NCBI GenBank assembly: GCA_029261925.1 | Contig: JAJDAJ010000037.1 | Coordinates: forward strand, 1 to 64,000 | Length of the DNA: 64,000 bases | Direction of reading: 5' to 3' | DNA from: Deltaproteobacteria bacterium | GTDB lineage: Bacteria > Myxococcota_A > UBA9160 > SZUA-336 | In this document: piece after piece, positions 51,451 through 59,060 of the stretch | Numbering within the stretch: the first letter of the stretch is position 1 | Layout: the number at the start of each line of letters is the position of its first letter | Made by a program: the position numbers and the translations under genes | The notes under the pieces: model-generated | The model's input: only the letters and a program-made list of their open reading frames with translations | Told to the model about the DNA's origin: nothing | Database searches by the model: none

Positions 51451-52038
51451 ATGATCCGAGCGACCAGCTACATCCTCGCCACCGCCCTGCTGCTGCCCGC
51501 GGCGCTCGCCCACGCGGACGGGCCGGCCGTGTCCGCCGCGTCCCCTTCGAGCACGGGCGCCGGCCCGCTGCTGCACGAGCTGCGCCTCGGTGTGATGCTG
51601 CACGACGCCGGCGGCCTGTGGAGCGGCGACCGCGCGGAGAGCGGCACCGACCTGGGCCTGGAGCTCGTCTTCAACCGGCCGCTGGGCACGCCATTCAACG
51701 GCGTGGTCCGCCCCAACCTGGGCTTCACGCTGAACAACCAGGGAGACACCAGCAAGATCTACGGCGGCGTGCTCTGGCGCTGGACCAACGACCACGGCGT
51801 CTTCGTCGACCTGGGCCTAGGCCTGGCGGTGCACGACGGCGAGCGCGAGACGTCCGATCCCGACATGAAGCAGCTGGGATCGAAGCTGCTCTTCCGGGTC
51901 CCCTTCGAGGTCGGCTACGAGATCAGCGCTCGCCACCAGGTCAGCCTGTTCTTCGAGCACATCTCCAACGCCTGGCTCGCGGACGAGAACGACGGCATGG
52001 ACCTCGTCGGCGTCCGCTACGGCTACCGCTTCCAGTAG
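51451..52038 (+). CDS. Lipid A deacylase, PagL-like
   Basis: A 195-residue outer-membrane protein. Signal peptide (MIRATSYILATALLLPAALAHA) and beta-barrel strands with alternating hydrophobics (GVLWRWTNDHGVFVDLGLGLAV). The C-terminal FFEHISNAWLADENDGMDLVG carries the PagL signature HxSN with catalytic His and Ser, and the protein ends in RYGYRF, a C-terminal aromatic barrel signal. It removes an acyl chain from lipid A, an indicator of LPS-containing Gram-negative cells. ATG 51451 was chosen because GGGGGAAAA precedes it and a signal peptide starts there. Confidence 0.87.
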   Translation: MIRATSYILATALLLPAALAHADGPAVSAASPSSTGAGPLLHELRLGVMLHDAGGLWSGDRAESGTDLGLELVFNRPLGTPFNGVVRPNLGFTLNNQGDTSKIYGGVLWRWTNDHGVFVDLGLGLAVHDGERETSDPDMKQLGSKLLFRVPFEVGYEISARHQVSLFFEHISNAWLADENDGMDLVGVRYGYRFQ

Positions 52039-52124
52039 CCCGCAGACCGGCGCCGTTCTGCGAGCGCCGCGCAGCGCGGGCGGGGGACTGGCGAGCCCCG
52101 GGGGAACGGCTCTAAGCTGGTCGG

Positions 52125-52748
52125 ATGCCCTGGCCGGTGATCGCGCGCCTCGCCTTCATGTTCGTACTGGTGGCGGCCGCCTATCTCTGGATCGCCAGCG
52201 GGGGCTCGCTCGACGTGGCCCGCTACGTGACCGGCACCTTCGACGGCCGCGTCGAGGCCGCCACGTCGGAGGACGCGCCGCGGATCGTGGAGCTGAGCCT
52301 CCGCGACCGGCAGATCCTCGAGGGCCAGCGCCGGCGCGCCGACGAGATCGCGCGCGACGTCACCTACCTGGAGCTGAACGGCCGCCTCCGCGACCTCGAC
52401 GCGCTCCAGCAGATCGTGGACCGCGGGGCCGTGCCCGAGGACGATCGCTACGGCCTGCAGTCGCTCGGCGTCGCCCTCGGCGACGTGATGGCCAGCGAGC
52501 TCGGGCTCGAGTGGGTCGTGTACGAGGACGACGTACGGCCCAGTCGCGCGCTGCGCGTGCCCGGCACCGACCAGCTGGTCTTCCCGGTCACGATGATCTC
52601 CAAGCGCGTGGAGCGCGGCGTGCCGGTCGACGTGCGGGAGCTCTTCGAGAGCGCGCGCGAGATCGTCGACGAGCGCATCGGACCGCGCATCGGCGACATG
52701 GCCTGGCTGGCTGCTAGCGGTCGCCGCCCGCCGCGAGCTCACCGCTGA
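52125..52748 (+). CDS. DUF3806-like membrane-anchored protein
   Basis: A 207-residue protein with one membrane segment at 7-27 (LAFMFVLVAAAYLWIAS) and a soluble domain with LGVALGDVMASELGLEWVVYEDD and VFPVTMISKRVERG, the DUF3806 pattern. Its function is unknown. The last 35 bases overlap the convergent methyltransferase, so the stretch encodes both 3' ends. Expression of the two may interfere. Confidence 0.8.
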   Translation: MPWPVIARLAFMFVLVAAAYLWIASGGSLDVARYVTGTFDGRVEAATSEDAPRIVELSLRDRQILEGQRRRADEIARDVTYLELNGRLRDLDALQQIVDRGAVPEDDRYGLQSLGVALGDVMASELGLEWVVYEDDVRPSRALRVPGTDQLVFPVTMISKRVERGVPVDVRELFESAREIVDERIGPRIGDMAWLAASGRRPPRAHR

Positions 52749-53355
52749 TCACGATGCCCTTGGTGTAGTCCACGCCCAGCAGCCGCAGCAGCCCGCGATA
52801 GCGCCAGGCTCGCAGACGATCGCGCAGCTTCATGCGCCGCACGCGGGCCGCGCGCAGGTTGCCGAACCCGGCACCGAGCAGCCAGCCCGCCAGGTCCCGG
52901 TACGCGAACGGGGTGATGTGCGTGGCGTCGCGCCAGAACCAGTTCGGGTGCTGGATGTTCGGCGTGCTCACGACGATCCGCCCGCCGGGGCGCAGGAGCG
53001 CCGCGACCTTGCCGAAGAGGTCCACTGCCTCCTCGAGCGGCACGTGCTCGATGATCTCGAGCAGCACCGCGACGTCGAAGCTGCGGTCGACCTCGTCGAT
53101 CGACGCGTAGTCGTGCGCGTGGTCCGGATCCACGTCGAGGCTGGCGTACTCCGCAGCGGGGCGCTGGCGCGCGAGGAGCTCGCGGAAGCCTCCGGGCCCC
53201 GCGCCGATGTCGAGCACGGCGTCGCCGTCGCGCACGACCGCGAGCGCGAAGTCCATGTAGCCCGGCACGATCGGCAGGTCGAGCAGCGCGGGCAGCCGCC
53301 CCTTCACCTCGCCGCGGCGGCGATCGAGCTCGCTCCAGTCGACCTTTCGGGCCAT
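52714..53355 (-). CDS. Class I SAM-dependent methyltransferase
   Basis: A 213-residue methyltransferase. DAVLDIGAGPGGFRELLAR supplies the SAM-binding motif I, Asp after strand 2 in YASLDVDPDH and the LLEIIEHVPLEEAVD stretch, then GGRIVVSTPNI. The C-terminal part with THITPFAYRDLAGWL is like methyltransferases acting on glycans or small molecules (type 11/12). Substrate unknown. ATG 53355 was preferred; a GTG nine bases upstream is possible. Confidence 0.9.
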   Translation of the reverse strand: MARKVDWSELDRRRGEVKGRLPALLDLPIVPGYMDFALAVVRDGDAVLDIGAGPGGFRELLARQRPAAEYASLDVDPDHAHDYASIDEVDRSFDVAVLLEIIEHVPLEEAVDLFGKVAALLRPGGRIVVSTPNIQHPNWFWRDATHITPFAYRDLAGWLLGAGFGNLRAARVRRMKLRDRLRAWRYRGLLRLLGVDYTKGIVISGELAAGGDR

Positions 53356-53395
53356 GGTGTCCACACCCCCTCGCGCGCAGCATACGGCCTGCGCC

Positions 53396-53425
53396 GCGAG
53401 AACCGGTTGCAGACGCGGTTCTCGC
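53396..53425. promoter_or_regulatory. Perfect 10-bp inverted repeat in divergent promoter region
   Basis: GCGAGAACCG (53396-53405) and CGGTTCTCGC (53416-53425) are exact reverse complements with a 10-base spacer, lying 41 bases before the methyltransferase start on the minus side and 80 before the ferritin-like gene on the plus side. Centre-to-centre spacing (20) suits a dimeric repressor, or it may form a 5' hairpin. Confidence 0.45.
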
Positions 53426-53504
53426 CCAACTGTTCGGATTTACAGGGAAATGCGCAGAGGCCCCGGCGCGGAAGGGCTATGCTCCGGGCCGGAGGTACCG
53501 CCCC

Positions 53505-54575
53505 ATGTCGTCGCAGGAGCGCTACACCACGCCGCTCGCCGAGCTCGAGTCCACGATCCGCACGGAGTTCGACACCGTCTTCAGCTGGGAGTACGAGCAG
53601 CAGCGCCCCGCGCTCGCCAAGCTCTACGCCAAGGGCAAGCAGCAGCAGTGGGACGCGGCGGAGCGCATCGACTGGTCGCTCGAGCTCGATCCAGCCAATC
53701 CCATGCAGCTGCCCGACGCGTCGAACCCGCTGTTCGGGACGCGGATCTGGGAACGCATGACCGAGACCGAGCGCATCGAGACGCGCCTGCACGCGCAGGC
53801 GTGGCAGCTCTCGCAGGACATGCACGGCGAGCAGGGCGCGCTGATCTGCACCGCCAAGATCGTGCAGACGGTCCCGGACGCCGACTCGAAATTCTACGCG
53901 GCGACCCAGGTCATGGACGAGGCGCGGCACGTCGAGGCCTATGCGCGCCTGCTGCACGAGAAGGTCGGCCTGATCTACCCCATGTCCCCGCCGCTGCAGA
54001 CGCTGCTCGACCAGGTGATCGCGGACTCGCGCTGGGACATGACGTACCTGGGCATGCAGATCCTGATCGAGGGGCTCGCGCTCGCGGCCTTCGCGAACAT
54101 CCGCGATCACTCTGCCAACCGCCTAGCCGCCCAGGTGAATGCCTACGTGATGCAGGACGAGGCGCGACACGTCGCGTTCGGTCGGCTGGCGCTTCGCGAC
54201 TTCTATCCGCAGCTCGGCGAGAGCGAGCGCGACGAGCGCGAGGAGTTCGCGGTCGAGGCCTGCTACCTGATGCGCGACCGCTTCCTCGCGGGCCAGGTCT
54301 TCGAGCGCCTCGGCCTGCCGCTCCAGGAGTGCCTCGAGCACGCCGAGAACTCCGAGCTGCTCCGCGTGTTCCGGGCGCGGCTGTTCGCGCGCATCGTGCC
54401 GGCGATGAAGGAGATCGGCCTCTGGGGTCCGCGCATCCGCAAGGCCTACGAGGACATGGAGCTGCTCGAGTACGCGAACGTCGACCTCGAGGCGCTGACC
54501 CGTGACGACGAGCTCAAGGGCGAGCAGTTCGGCGGCCCGCTCCAGCCGGCTCCCTGCTGCGACCCGGCGGCCTGA
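53505..54575 (+). CDS. Ferritin-like di-iron protein, function unknown
   Basis: A 356-residue helical protein with a complete set of ferritin-type di-iron ligands: Glu109 (HGEQGAL), Glu139 and His142 (MDEARHVEAY), Glu189 (LIEGLALA) and Glu219 with His222 (QDEARHVAFG). This arrangement is shared by R2-like oxidases and N-oxygenases such as AurF, and the long helices match. The C-terminus ends in a Cys-Cys pair (APCCDPAA), possibly for partner or metal binding. GGAGG precedes the ATG. It is likely to activate O2 or peroxide; substrate unknown. The inverted repeat upstream may control it. Confidence 0.85.
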   Translation: MSSQERYTTPLAELESTIRTEFDTVFSWEYEQQRPALAKLYAKGKQQQWDAAERIDWSLELDPANPMQLPDASNPLFGTRIWERMTETERIETRLHAQAWQLSQDMHGEQGALICTAKIVQTVPDADSKFYAATQVMDEARHVEAYARLLHEKVGLIYPMSPPLQTLLDQVIADSRWDMTYLGMQILIEGLALAAFANIRDHSANRLAAQVNAYVMQDEARHVAFGRLALRDFYPQLGESERDEREEFAVEACYLMRDRFLAGQVFERLGLPLQECLEHAENSELLRVFRARLFARIVPAMKEIGLWGPRIRKAYEDMELLEYANVDLEALTRDDELKGEQFGGPLQPAPCCDPAA

Positions 54576-54584
54576 GGCCGACCC

Positions 54585-54980
54585 CTACTCCGCGCAGAGT
54601 ACCTCGCCGGCGTGCGCGGTGTCCATGTACTCCTTCCACTCGGCGATCTTGCCGTCGCGGATCCGCACCAGGAAGTGGTACTGGTTGCTGTAGACCTTGC
54701 CGCTGCGGTGGACCCCGTGGGACTCGGCCTCGACGGCGACGCGATCGTCCTCGGCCGTCATCTGCTTGAGCGTGAACTTCAGGCCCTCGGGAAACAGGTC
54801 CAGCACGGCACTGGCGGCCGCCGCGACCTGATCGCGCGTGGACGTGCCCGAGATCGGCAGCGAGCCCGCAGTCCAGCAGAAGCCGTCGGGCGTGTAGGCG
54901 TTCACGATCTCCTGGATGTCGGCACGCGAGAGCGTGTCGAAGAAATCCCGGACGATCTGCTTGTTCTTCTCGGTGCTCAT
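54585..54980 (-). CDS. NTF2/SnoaL-like protein
   Basis: A 131-residue cone-fold protein: EKNKQIVRDFFDTLSRADIQE, then EGLKFTLKQMTAEDDRVAVEAESHG, YHFLVRIRDGKIAEWKEYMDTAHA. Typical of SnoaL-like isomerases/cyclases and their non-catalytic relatives. It is 17 bases downstream of the hydroxyacid oxidase on the same strand and converges on the ferritin-like gene, so it may process the oxidase product. Confidence 0.85.
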   Translation of the reverse strand: MSTEKNKQIVRDFFDTLSRADIQEIVNAYTPDGFCWTAGSLPISGTSTRDQVAAAASAVLDLFPEGLKFTLKQMTAEDDRVAVEAESHGVHRSGKVYSNQYHFLVRIRDGKIAEWKEYMDTAHAGEVLCAE

Positions 54981-54997
54981 CCCTGGCTTCCTCCCCG

Positions 54998-56038
54998 TCA
55001 GCTCCGCGGCAGGCCCGCCTGCGCCGCCGCGACCACGACGTCGCGCTCGACGTTCGCAGCGTCGACCTGCCCCGCCAGCATCATGGCATTGCGGAGCTCC
55101 TCGCGCAGCCGCTCGAGGAGCTCGTGGACGCCGGCCTCACCATCCAGCGCCAGCGCCCAGATGTACGGCCGGCCGATCAGCACGGCGCGTGCGCCGAGCG
55201 CCAGGGCGCGCAGCACGTCGCGGGCCGAGCGGACGCCGCCGTCCACGTAGACCTCGATGCGCCCGGCCGCGGCCTCGACCACACCCGGCAGGGCCAGCGC
55301 GGTCGGGATCTCGCCGTCGAGCTGGCGTCCGCCGTGGTTCGACACGACCACTCCGGCGGCGCCGCACTCGACCGCCAGACGCGCATCCCCGGGGTGCACC
55401 AGGCCCTTGATCACCAGCGGCAGCGGCGTGCGGCGCACCAGGCGCTCGACCTCGCGCCAGTCCAGCCGCGGGTCGAGCACGCTGCCGGTGGCCACCGCGC
55501 CGAAGCCCTGCTCCGGATAGCCCGTGTAGCGCGGCGCGCCCACCGGGGCGTCGACCGTGAGCACCACGGCCCGGAAGCCCGCCTTCTCCGCCGCGTCGAG
55601 CCGCGCGTCGGTCTCCCCGGGATCGGTGTCGCTGTAGAGCTGGAACCACTTGGGAGCTTCGGTCTCGGCGGCGACCTCGTCGGGCGGCATCGAGGCGGCC
55701 GTGGACACGATCTGCACCGTGCCCGACCGCGCCGCCGCCCGGGCCACTGCACGCTCGGCATCGGGATGGGCAAAGGCGTTGAAGGCACAGGGCGCGGTGA
55801 GCACGGGCAGCTCGACGCGCGTGCCCAGGACCGTGGTGCCCGCGTCGACCGCGCTCACGTCGCGCAGCACGCGGGGAACGATGTACCAGCTCGACCAGGC
55901 ACGCAGGTTGCGAGCGGCCGTGGTCTCTCGGCCCTCCGCGTCGGCGTATGCGGCGTCGGTGAAGTAGGCGAACGCCCCGGGCGAGAGCACCTCGCGGGCG
56001 CGCGCCTCCAGCTGGTCGAGTCCGGGTGGCAGCGGCAT
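54998..56038 (-). CDS. FMN-dependent alpha-hydroxy acid oxidase
   Basis: A 346-residue TIM-barrel flavoenzyme of the glycolate/lactate oxidase family. VVSNHGGRQLDG holds the active-site His and an Arg, WFQLYSDTDP is the FMN contact strand and VYVDGGVRSARDVLRALALGARAVLIGRPYIWAL is the phosphate-binding end. It oxidises a 2-hydroxyacid to a 2-oxoacid, giving peroxide with O2 or electrons to another acceptor. A longer frame continues upstream, but ATG 56038 begins the conserved N-terminus. Divergent from the dicarboxylate symporter by 67 bases, which may supply its acid. Confidence 0.93.
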   Translation of the reverse strand: MPLPPGLDQLEARAREVLSPGAFAYFTDAAYADAEGRETTAARNLRAWSSWYIVPRVLRDVSAVDAGTTVLGTRVELPVLTAPCAFNAFAHPDAERAVARAAARSGTVQIVSTAASMPPDEVAAETEAPKWFQLYSDTDPGETDARLDAAEKAGFRAVVLTVDAPVGAPRYTGYPEQGFGAVATGSVLDPRLDWREVERLVRRTPLPLVIKGLVHPGDARLAVECGAAGVVVSNHGGRQLDGEIPTALALPGVVEAAAGRIEVYVDGGVRSARDVLRALALGARAVLIGRPYIWALALDGEAGVHELLERLREELRNAMMLAGQVDAANVERDVVVAAAQAGLPRS

Positions 56039-56105
56039 GCGGCCATTATCCCAGGCCTGGCGGTCCCGTGAGGGTGTGCGAGCTTCGGTCCCCGGGGGGA
56101 CTCGA

Positions 56106-57431
56106 TTGAGGGGACTCGCGCTCCACTGGAAGATCCTGATCGGCCTGGTGGCGGGGACCGCCGTGGGCATGCTCGTGAACCTGTTCGGCGCCGAATGGAC
56201 GGCGCTGGCGGCGGGATCGGGCGCCCTGGGCTGGCTCGGCGAGCTGATCGTGGGCCTGAACGCCTTCGTCGGCGACGTCTTCGTGCGCGGCCTGCGCTTC
56301 ATCGCCGTGCCGATCGTGCTCTTCTCGCTGGTCGCCGGCGTCAGCAGCGTGCGTGACCTGCGCAAGCTCAGCCGGATCGGCGGCAAGACCGTCAGCATCT
56401 ACGTGGGCACGACGGCGACGGCGATCACGCTCGGCCTGGTGCTGGTGAACCTGCTCGGGCCGGGCGAGGGCTTCGATCCGGCCATGCGCGACGCGCTCGG
56501 CGCCGCCCAGGCCGAGGTGGCCGAGGAGCGCATCGCGCGCGCCCAGGCGCCCGACGTCTGGGACACGCTGCTCAACATCGTGCCCGAGAACCCGTTCAAC
56601 GCCCTGGCCGAGGGCAACATGCTCCAGGTCGTCTTCTTCGCCCTGGTACTGGGCATCGTGCTGACCCTGGTGCGGCCGGAGCGCGCCGACCCGGTGGTCG
56701 CGTTCGCGCAGGGCATGAGCGACGCCTTCATCGAGTTCGTGCACCTGGTGATGCGGATCGCCCCCTACGCCGTCTTCGCGCTGATCGCCGGCGTGGTGGG
56801 CCAGCTCGGGCTGGGCGTACTGCAGCCGCTGATCGGCTACTGCATCGCGGTCGTCGCCGGCCTGGCGGTGCTGATCTTCGGCTTCTACCCGCTGGTGCTG
56901 CGGCTGCTCACGCCGATCGGCTACCGGCAGTTCTTCCGCGGGATCTCCCAGGCCCAGCTGCTGGCGTTCTCCAGCTCGAGCTCGTCGGCCACCCTGCCCG
57001 TGACCATGGAGGTCGCCGAGCGGAACCTGGGCGTGTCGGAGCAGGCGGCCGGCTTCATCCTGCCCCTGGGAGCGACCATCAACATGGACGGCACCGCCCT
57101 GTACCAGGGCGTGGCGGCGGTCTTCATCGCGCAGATGTACGGCATGGAGCTCGGGCTCTCCGGCCAGCTGACGATCGTGCTGACCGCGACGCTGGCGTCG
57201 ATCGGGACCGCGGGCGTGCCCGGCGTGGGCCTGATCATGCTGGTGATCGTGCTCGAGGCGGTGGGCATCCCGCTCGAGGGCATCGCCGTGATCCTGGGCG
57301 TCGATCGAATCCTCGACATGTGCCGGACCGCGGCCAACGTGACCGGCGACTGCATGGTCGCCTGCGTGGTCGCGCACTCCGAGGGGGAGCTGCACCCACC
57401 GGTCGCGCGTGAGCCACAGCCCGCGGGCTGA
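56106..57431 (+). CDS. Dicarboxylate/amino acid:cation symporter (DAACS)
   Basis: A 441-residue secondary transporter of the GltP/DctA family. Characteristic elements: a start like LHWKILIGLVAGTAVG, the serine-rich SSSSSATLPV hairpin loop, GATINMDGTALYQGVAAVFIAQ and DRILDMCRTAANVTGD near the end. It takes up dicarboxylates or acidic amino acids with sodium or protons. The start is proposed at TTG 56106 because GGGGGGA lies before it and the first membrane segment follows. Divergent from hydroxyacid oxidase. Confidence 0.93.
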   Translation: MRGLALHWKILIGLVAGTAVGMLVNLFGAEWTALAAGSGALGWLGELIVGLNAFVGDVFVRGLRFIAVPIVLFSLVAGVSSVRDLRKLSRIGGKTVSIYVGTTATAITLGLVLVNLLGPGEGFDPAMRDALGAAQAEVAEERIARAQAPDVWDTLLNIVPENPFNALAEGNMLQVVFFALVLGIVLTLVRPERADPVVAFAQGMSDAFIEFVHLVMRIAPYAVFALIAGVVGQLGLGVLQPLIGYCIAVVAGLAVLIFGFYPLVLRLLTPIGYRQFFRGISQAQLLAFSSSSSSATLPVTMEVAERNLGVSEQAAGFILPLGATINMDGTALYQGVAAVFIAQMYGMELGLSGQLTIVLTATLASIGTAGVPGVGLIMLVIVLEAVGIPLEGIAVILGVDRILDMCRTAANVTGDCMVACVVAHSEGELHPPVAREPQPAG

Positions 57432-57454
57432 TATCCTGCGCCGGGGGAAGGCGC

Positions 57455-58630
57455 GTGATCGACTACGACCCATTCATGGACGAGGTGCTCGAGGACCCCT
57501 ACCCCGTGTACCGGCGCCTGCGCGACGAGTCCCCGGTGCACTACCTGGAGCGCTGGAACGCCTGGGCGCTCTCCCGCTTCGAGGACATCTGGACCGCCTC
57601 GCAGGACAGCGAGCACCTGACCTCGACCCGCGGCACCTCGGCCCCGCAGCTGCTCTCGAAGGTCCTGCCCCCCTTCCCCAACCTGAGCCACATGGACCCC
57701 CCGGATCACACCCGCCTGCGGACGGACCTGCGCCGGCACTTCATGCCGCGACGGGTGCGCGGCCTCGAGCCCGTGATCCGGGACTACGCGCGCGAGGCGC
57801 TCGACGCGGTCCGCGACGCCGGCCACTGCGATGCGGTCGCCGATCTCGGCCAGCGCGTCGCGGTGCGGGTCGCCTGCACCGCGATCGGCTTCCCGCCGCG
57901 CGACGCGGCGCGGATCGTCGACATGGTCGCGCGCTTCTTCGCGCGCGACGAGGGCGTGGTCGGCATGAGCCCGGCCGGCATGAAGGCCTTCGCCGAGATC
58001 CAGGACTACCTGCAGGAGCTCACGCGCAGCCGCCGCGCCATGGCCTCACCCCCCGACGACCCGCTGACCACGCTGCTGCGCCACGAGATCGCCGGCGAGC
58101 GGCTCGACGACGAGGGCATGGGCAATCACGCGACGCTGCTGCTGATCGGCGCCACCGAGACCTTCCCCAAGGTCTTCGCCAGCGCGGTGCGCCGGCTGGC
58201 GGAGCATCCGGAGCAGCGCGAGCTGCTGCGCGCCGACCCGGGCCTGATTCCCGACGGCTTCCGCGAGCTGCTGCGCTACGACATGCCGACGCAGTTCCTG
58301 GCGCGCACGGTGGTGCGCCCCTTCGAGCTCGGAGGTCAGCGCCTCGAGCCGGACCAGGTCGTGATGTTCCTGTACCCGTCGGGGACCCGCGACGAGCGCG
58401 AGTTCGTCGAGCCCGACGTGCTCGACGTGCGGCGCCGCCCGCCGCGCATCCTGTCGTTCGGGCATGGCGCGCACCGCTGCCTGGGCGCGCACTTCGCGGA
58501 GATGGAGGGCAGGATCCTGCTCGAGGAGCTTCTCGCGGCGATTCCCGCCTACGACGTCCATCCCGGGCGCGCGCAGCGCGAGCGCACCGAGTTCGTGCAG
58601 GGCTTCACCAGCCTGCCGATCTCCTGGTGA
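57455..58630 (+). CDS. Cytochrome P450
   Basis: A 391-residue bacterial P450. Heme ligand Cys342 in SFGHGAHRCLGAH, the ExxR motif in GFRELLRYDMP (E-L-L-R), and an I-helix stretch LLIGATETFPK where the usual AGxE/DT is GATET and the threonine is followed by Phe. Hydroxylation or other oxygenation of a hydrophobic substrate is expected; electron donors are not in view. GTG 57455 starts with GGGGGAAGG upstream. It runs 16 bases ahead of the small SnoaL-like gene, so they form an operon. Confidence 0.94.
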   Translation: MIDYDPFMDEVLEDPYPVYRRLRDESPVHYLERWNAWALSRFEDIWTASQDSEHLTSTRGTSAPQLLSKVLPPFPNLSHMDPPDHTRLRTDLRRHFMPRRVRGLEPVIRDYAREALDAVRDAGHCDAVADLGQRVAVRVACTAIGFPPRDAARIVDMVARFFARDEGVVGMSPAGMKAFAEIQDYLQELTRSRRAMASPPDDPLTTLLRHEIAGERLDDEGMGNHATLLLIGATETFPKVFASAVRRLAEHPEQRELLRADPGLIPDGFRELLRYDMPTQFLARTVVRPFELGGQRLEPDQVVMFLYPSGTRDEREFVEPDVLDVRRRPPRILSFGHGAHRCLGAHFAEMEGRILLEELLAAIPAYDVHPGRAQRERTEFVQGFTSLPISW

Positions 58631-58646
58631 GGATCGGGTCGGCCCC

Positions 58647-59051
58647 GTGGGAACCGACGCCAGCCGCGCGCTCGTGCTCGAGTACTTCGAGCGCATGCAG
58701 TCGGGCGACCCCGACCTGCCCGCGCTGCTATCCGACGACGTCGAGTGGTGGGTTCCGCCCGGGTCGCGGATGCCGGGCACGGCGCGCGGCAAGGCGGCGG
58801 TGCTCGAGCTCATGACGCGCGGACTCGACCTGTACGACGCGGCCGTTCCGCTGCGCGTGCAGGTGGAGCGGCTCGTCGCGGAGGGCGACCACGTCGCCGC
58901 GCAGCTCGTCATCGAGGGCCGGACCGCGGGCGGGGCGGACTACCGCAATCACTATCACTTCGCCTTCGAGATCCGCGACGGTCGCATCGCGCGCGTCCGG
59001 GAGTACGTGGACACGGCCTACGCCAACGCGCTGCTGATGCCGGATCGGTAG
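58647..59051 (+). CDS. SnoaL-like (NTF2-fold) protein
   Basis: A 134-residue protein: LVLEYFERMQSGDPD, DDVEWWVPPGSRMPGTARGKAAV, VAEGDHVAAQLVIEG, YHFAFEIRDGRIARVREYVDTAYA. Same fold as the 54585-54980 protein. Members are hydratases, isomerases or cyclases acting on small cyclic compounds. It follows the P450 by 16 bases and ends 9 bases before polB. GTG 58647 is the best in-frame start; no strong ribosome site, so translation may be coupled. Confidence 0.85.
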   Translation: MGTDASRALVLEYFERMQSGDPDLPALLSDDVEWWVPPGSRMPGTARGKAAVLELMTRGLDLYDAAVPLRVQVERLVAEGDHVAAQLVIEGRTAGGADYRNHYHFAFEIRDGRIARVREYVDTAYANALLMPDR

Positions 59052-59060
59052 ACGCCCGGC

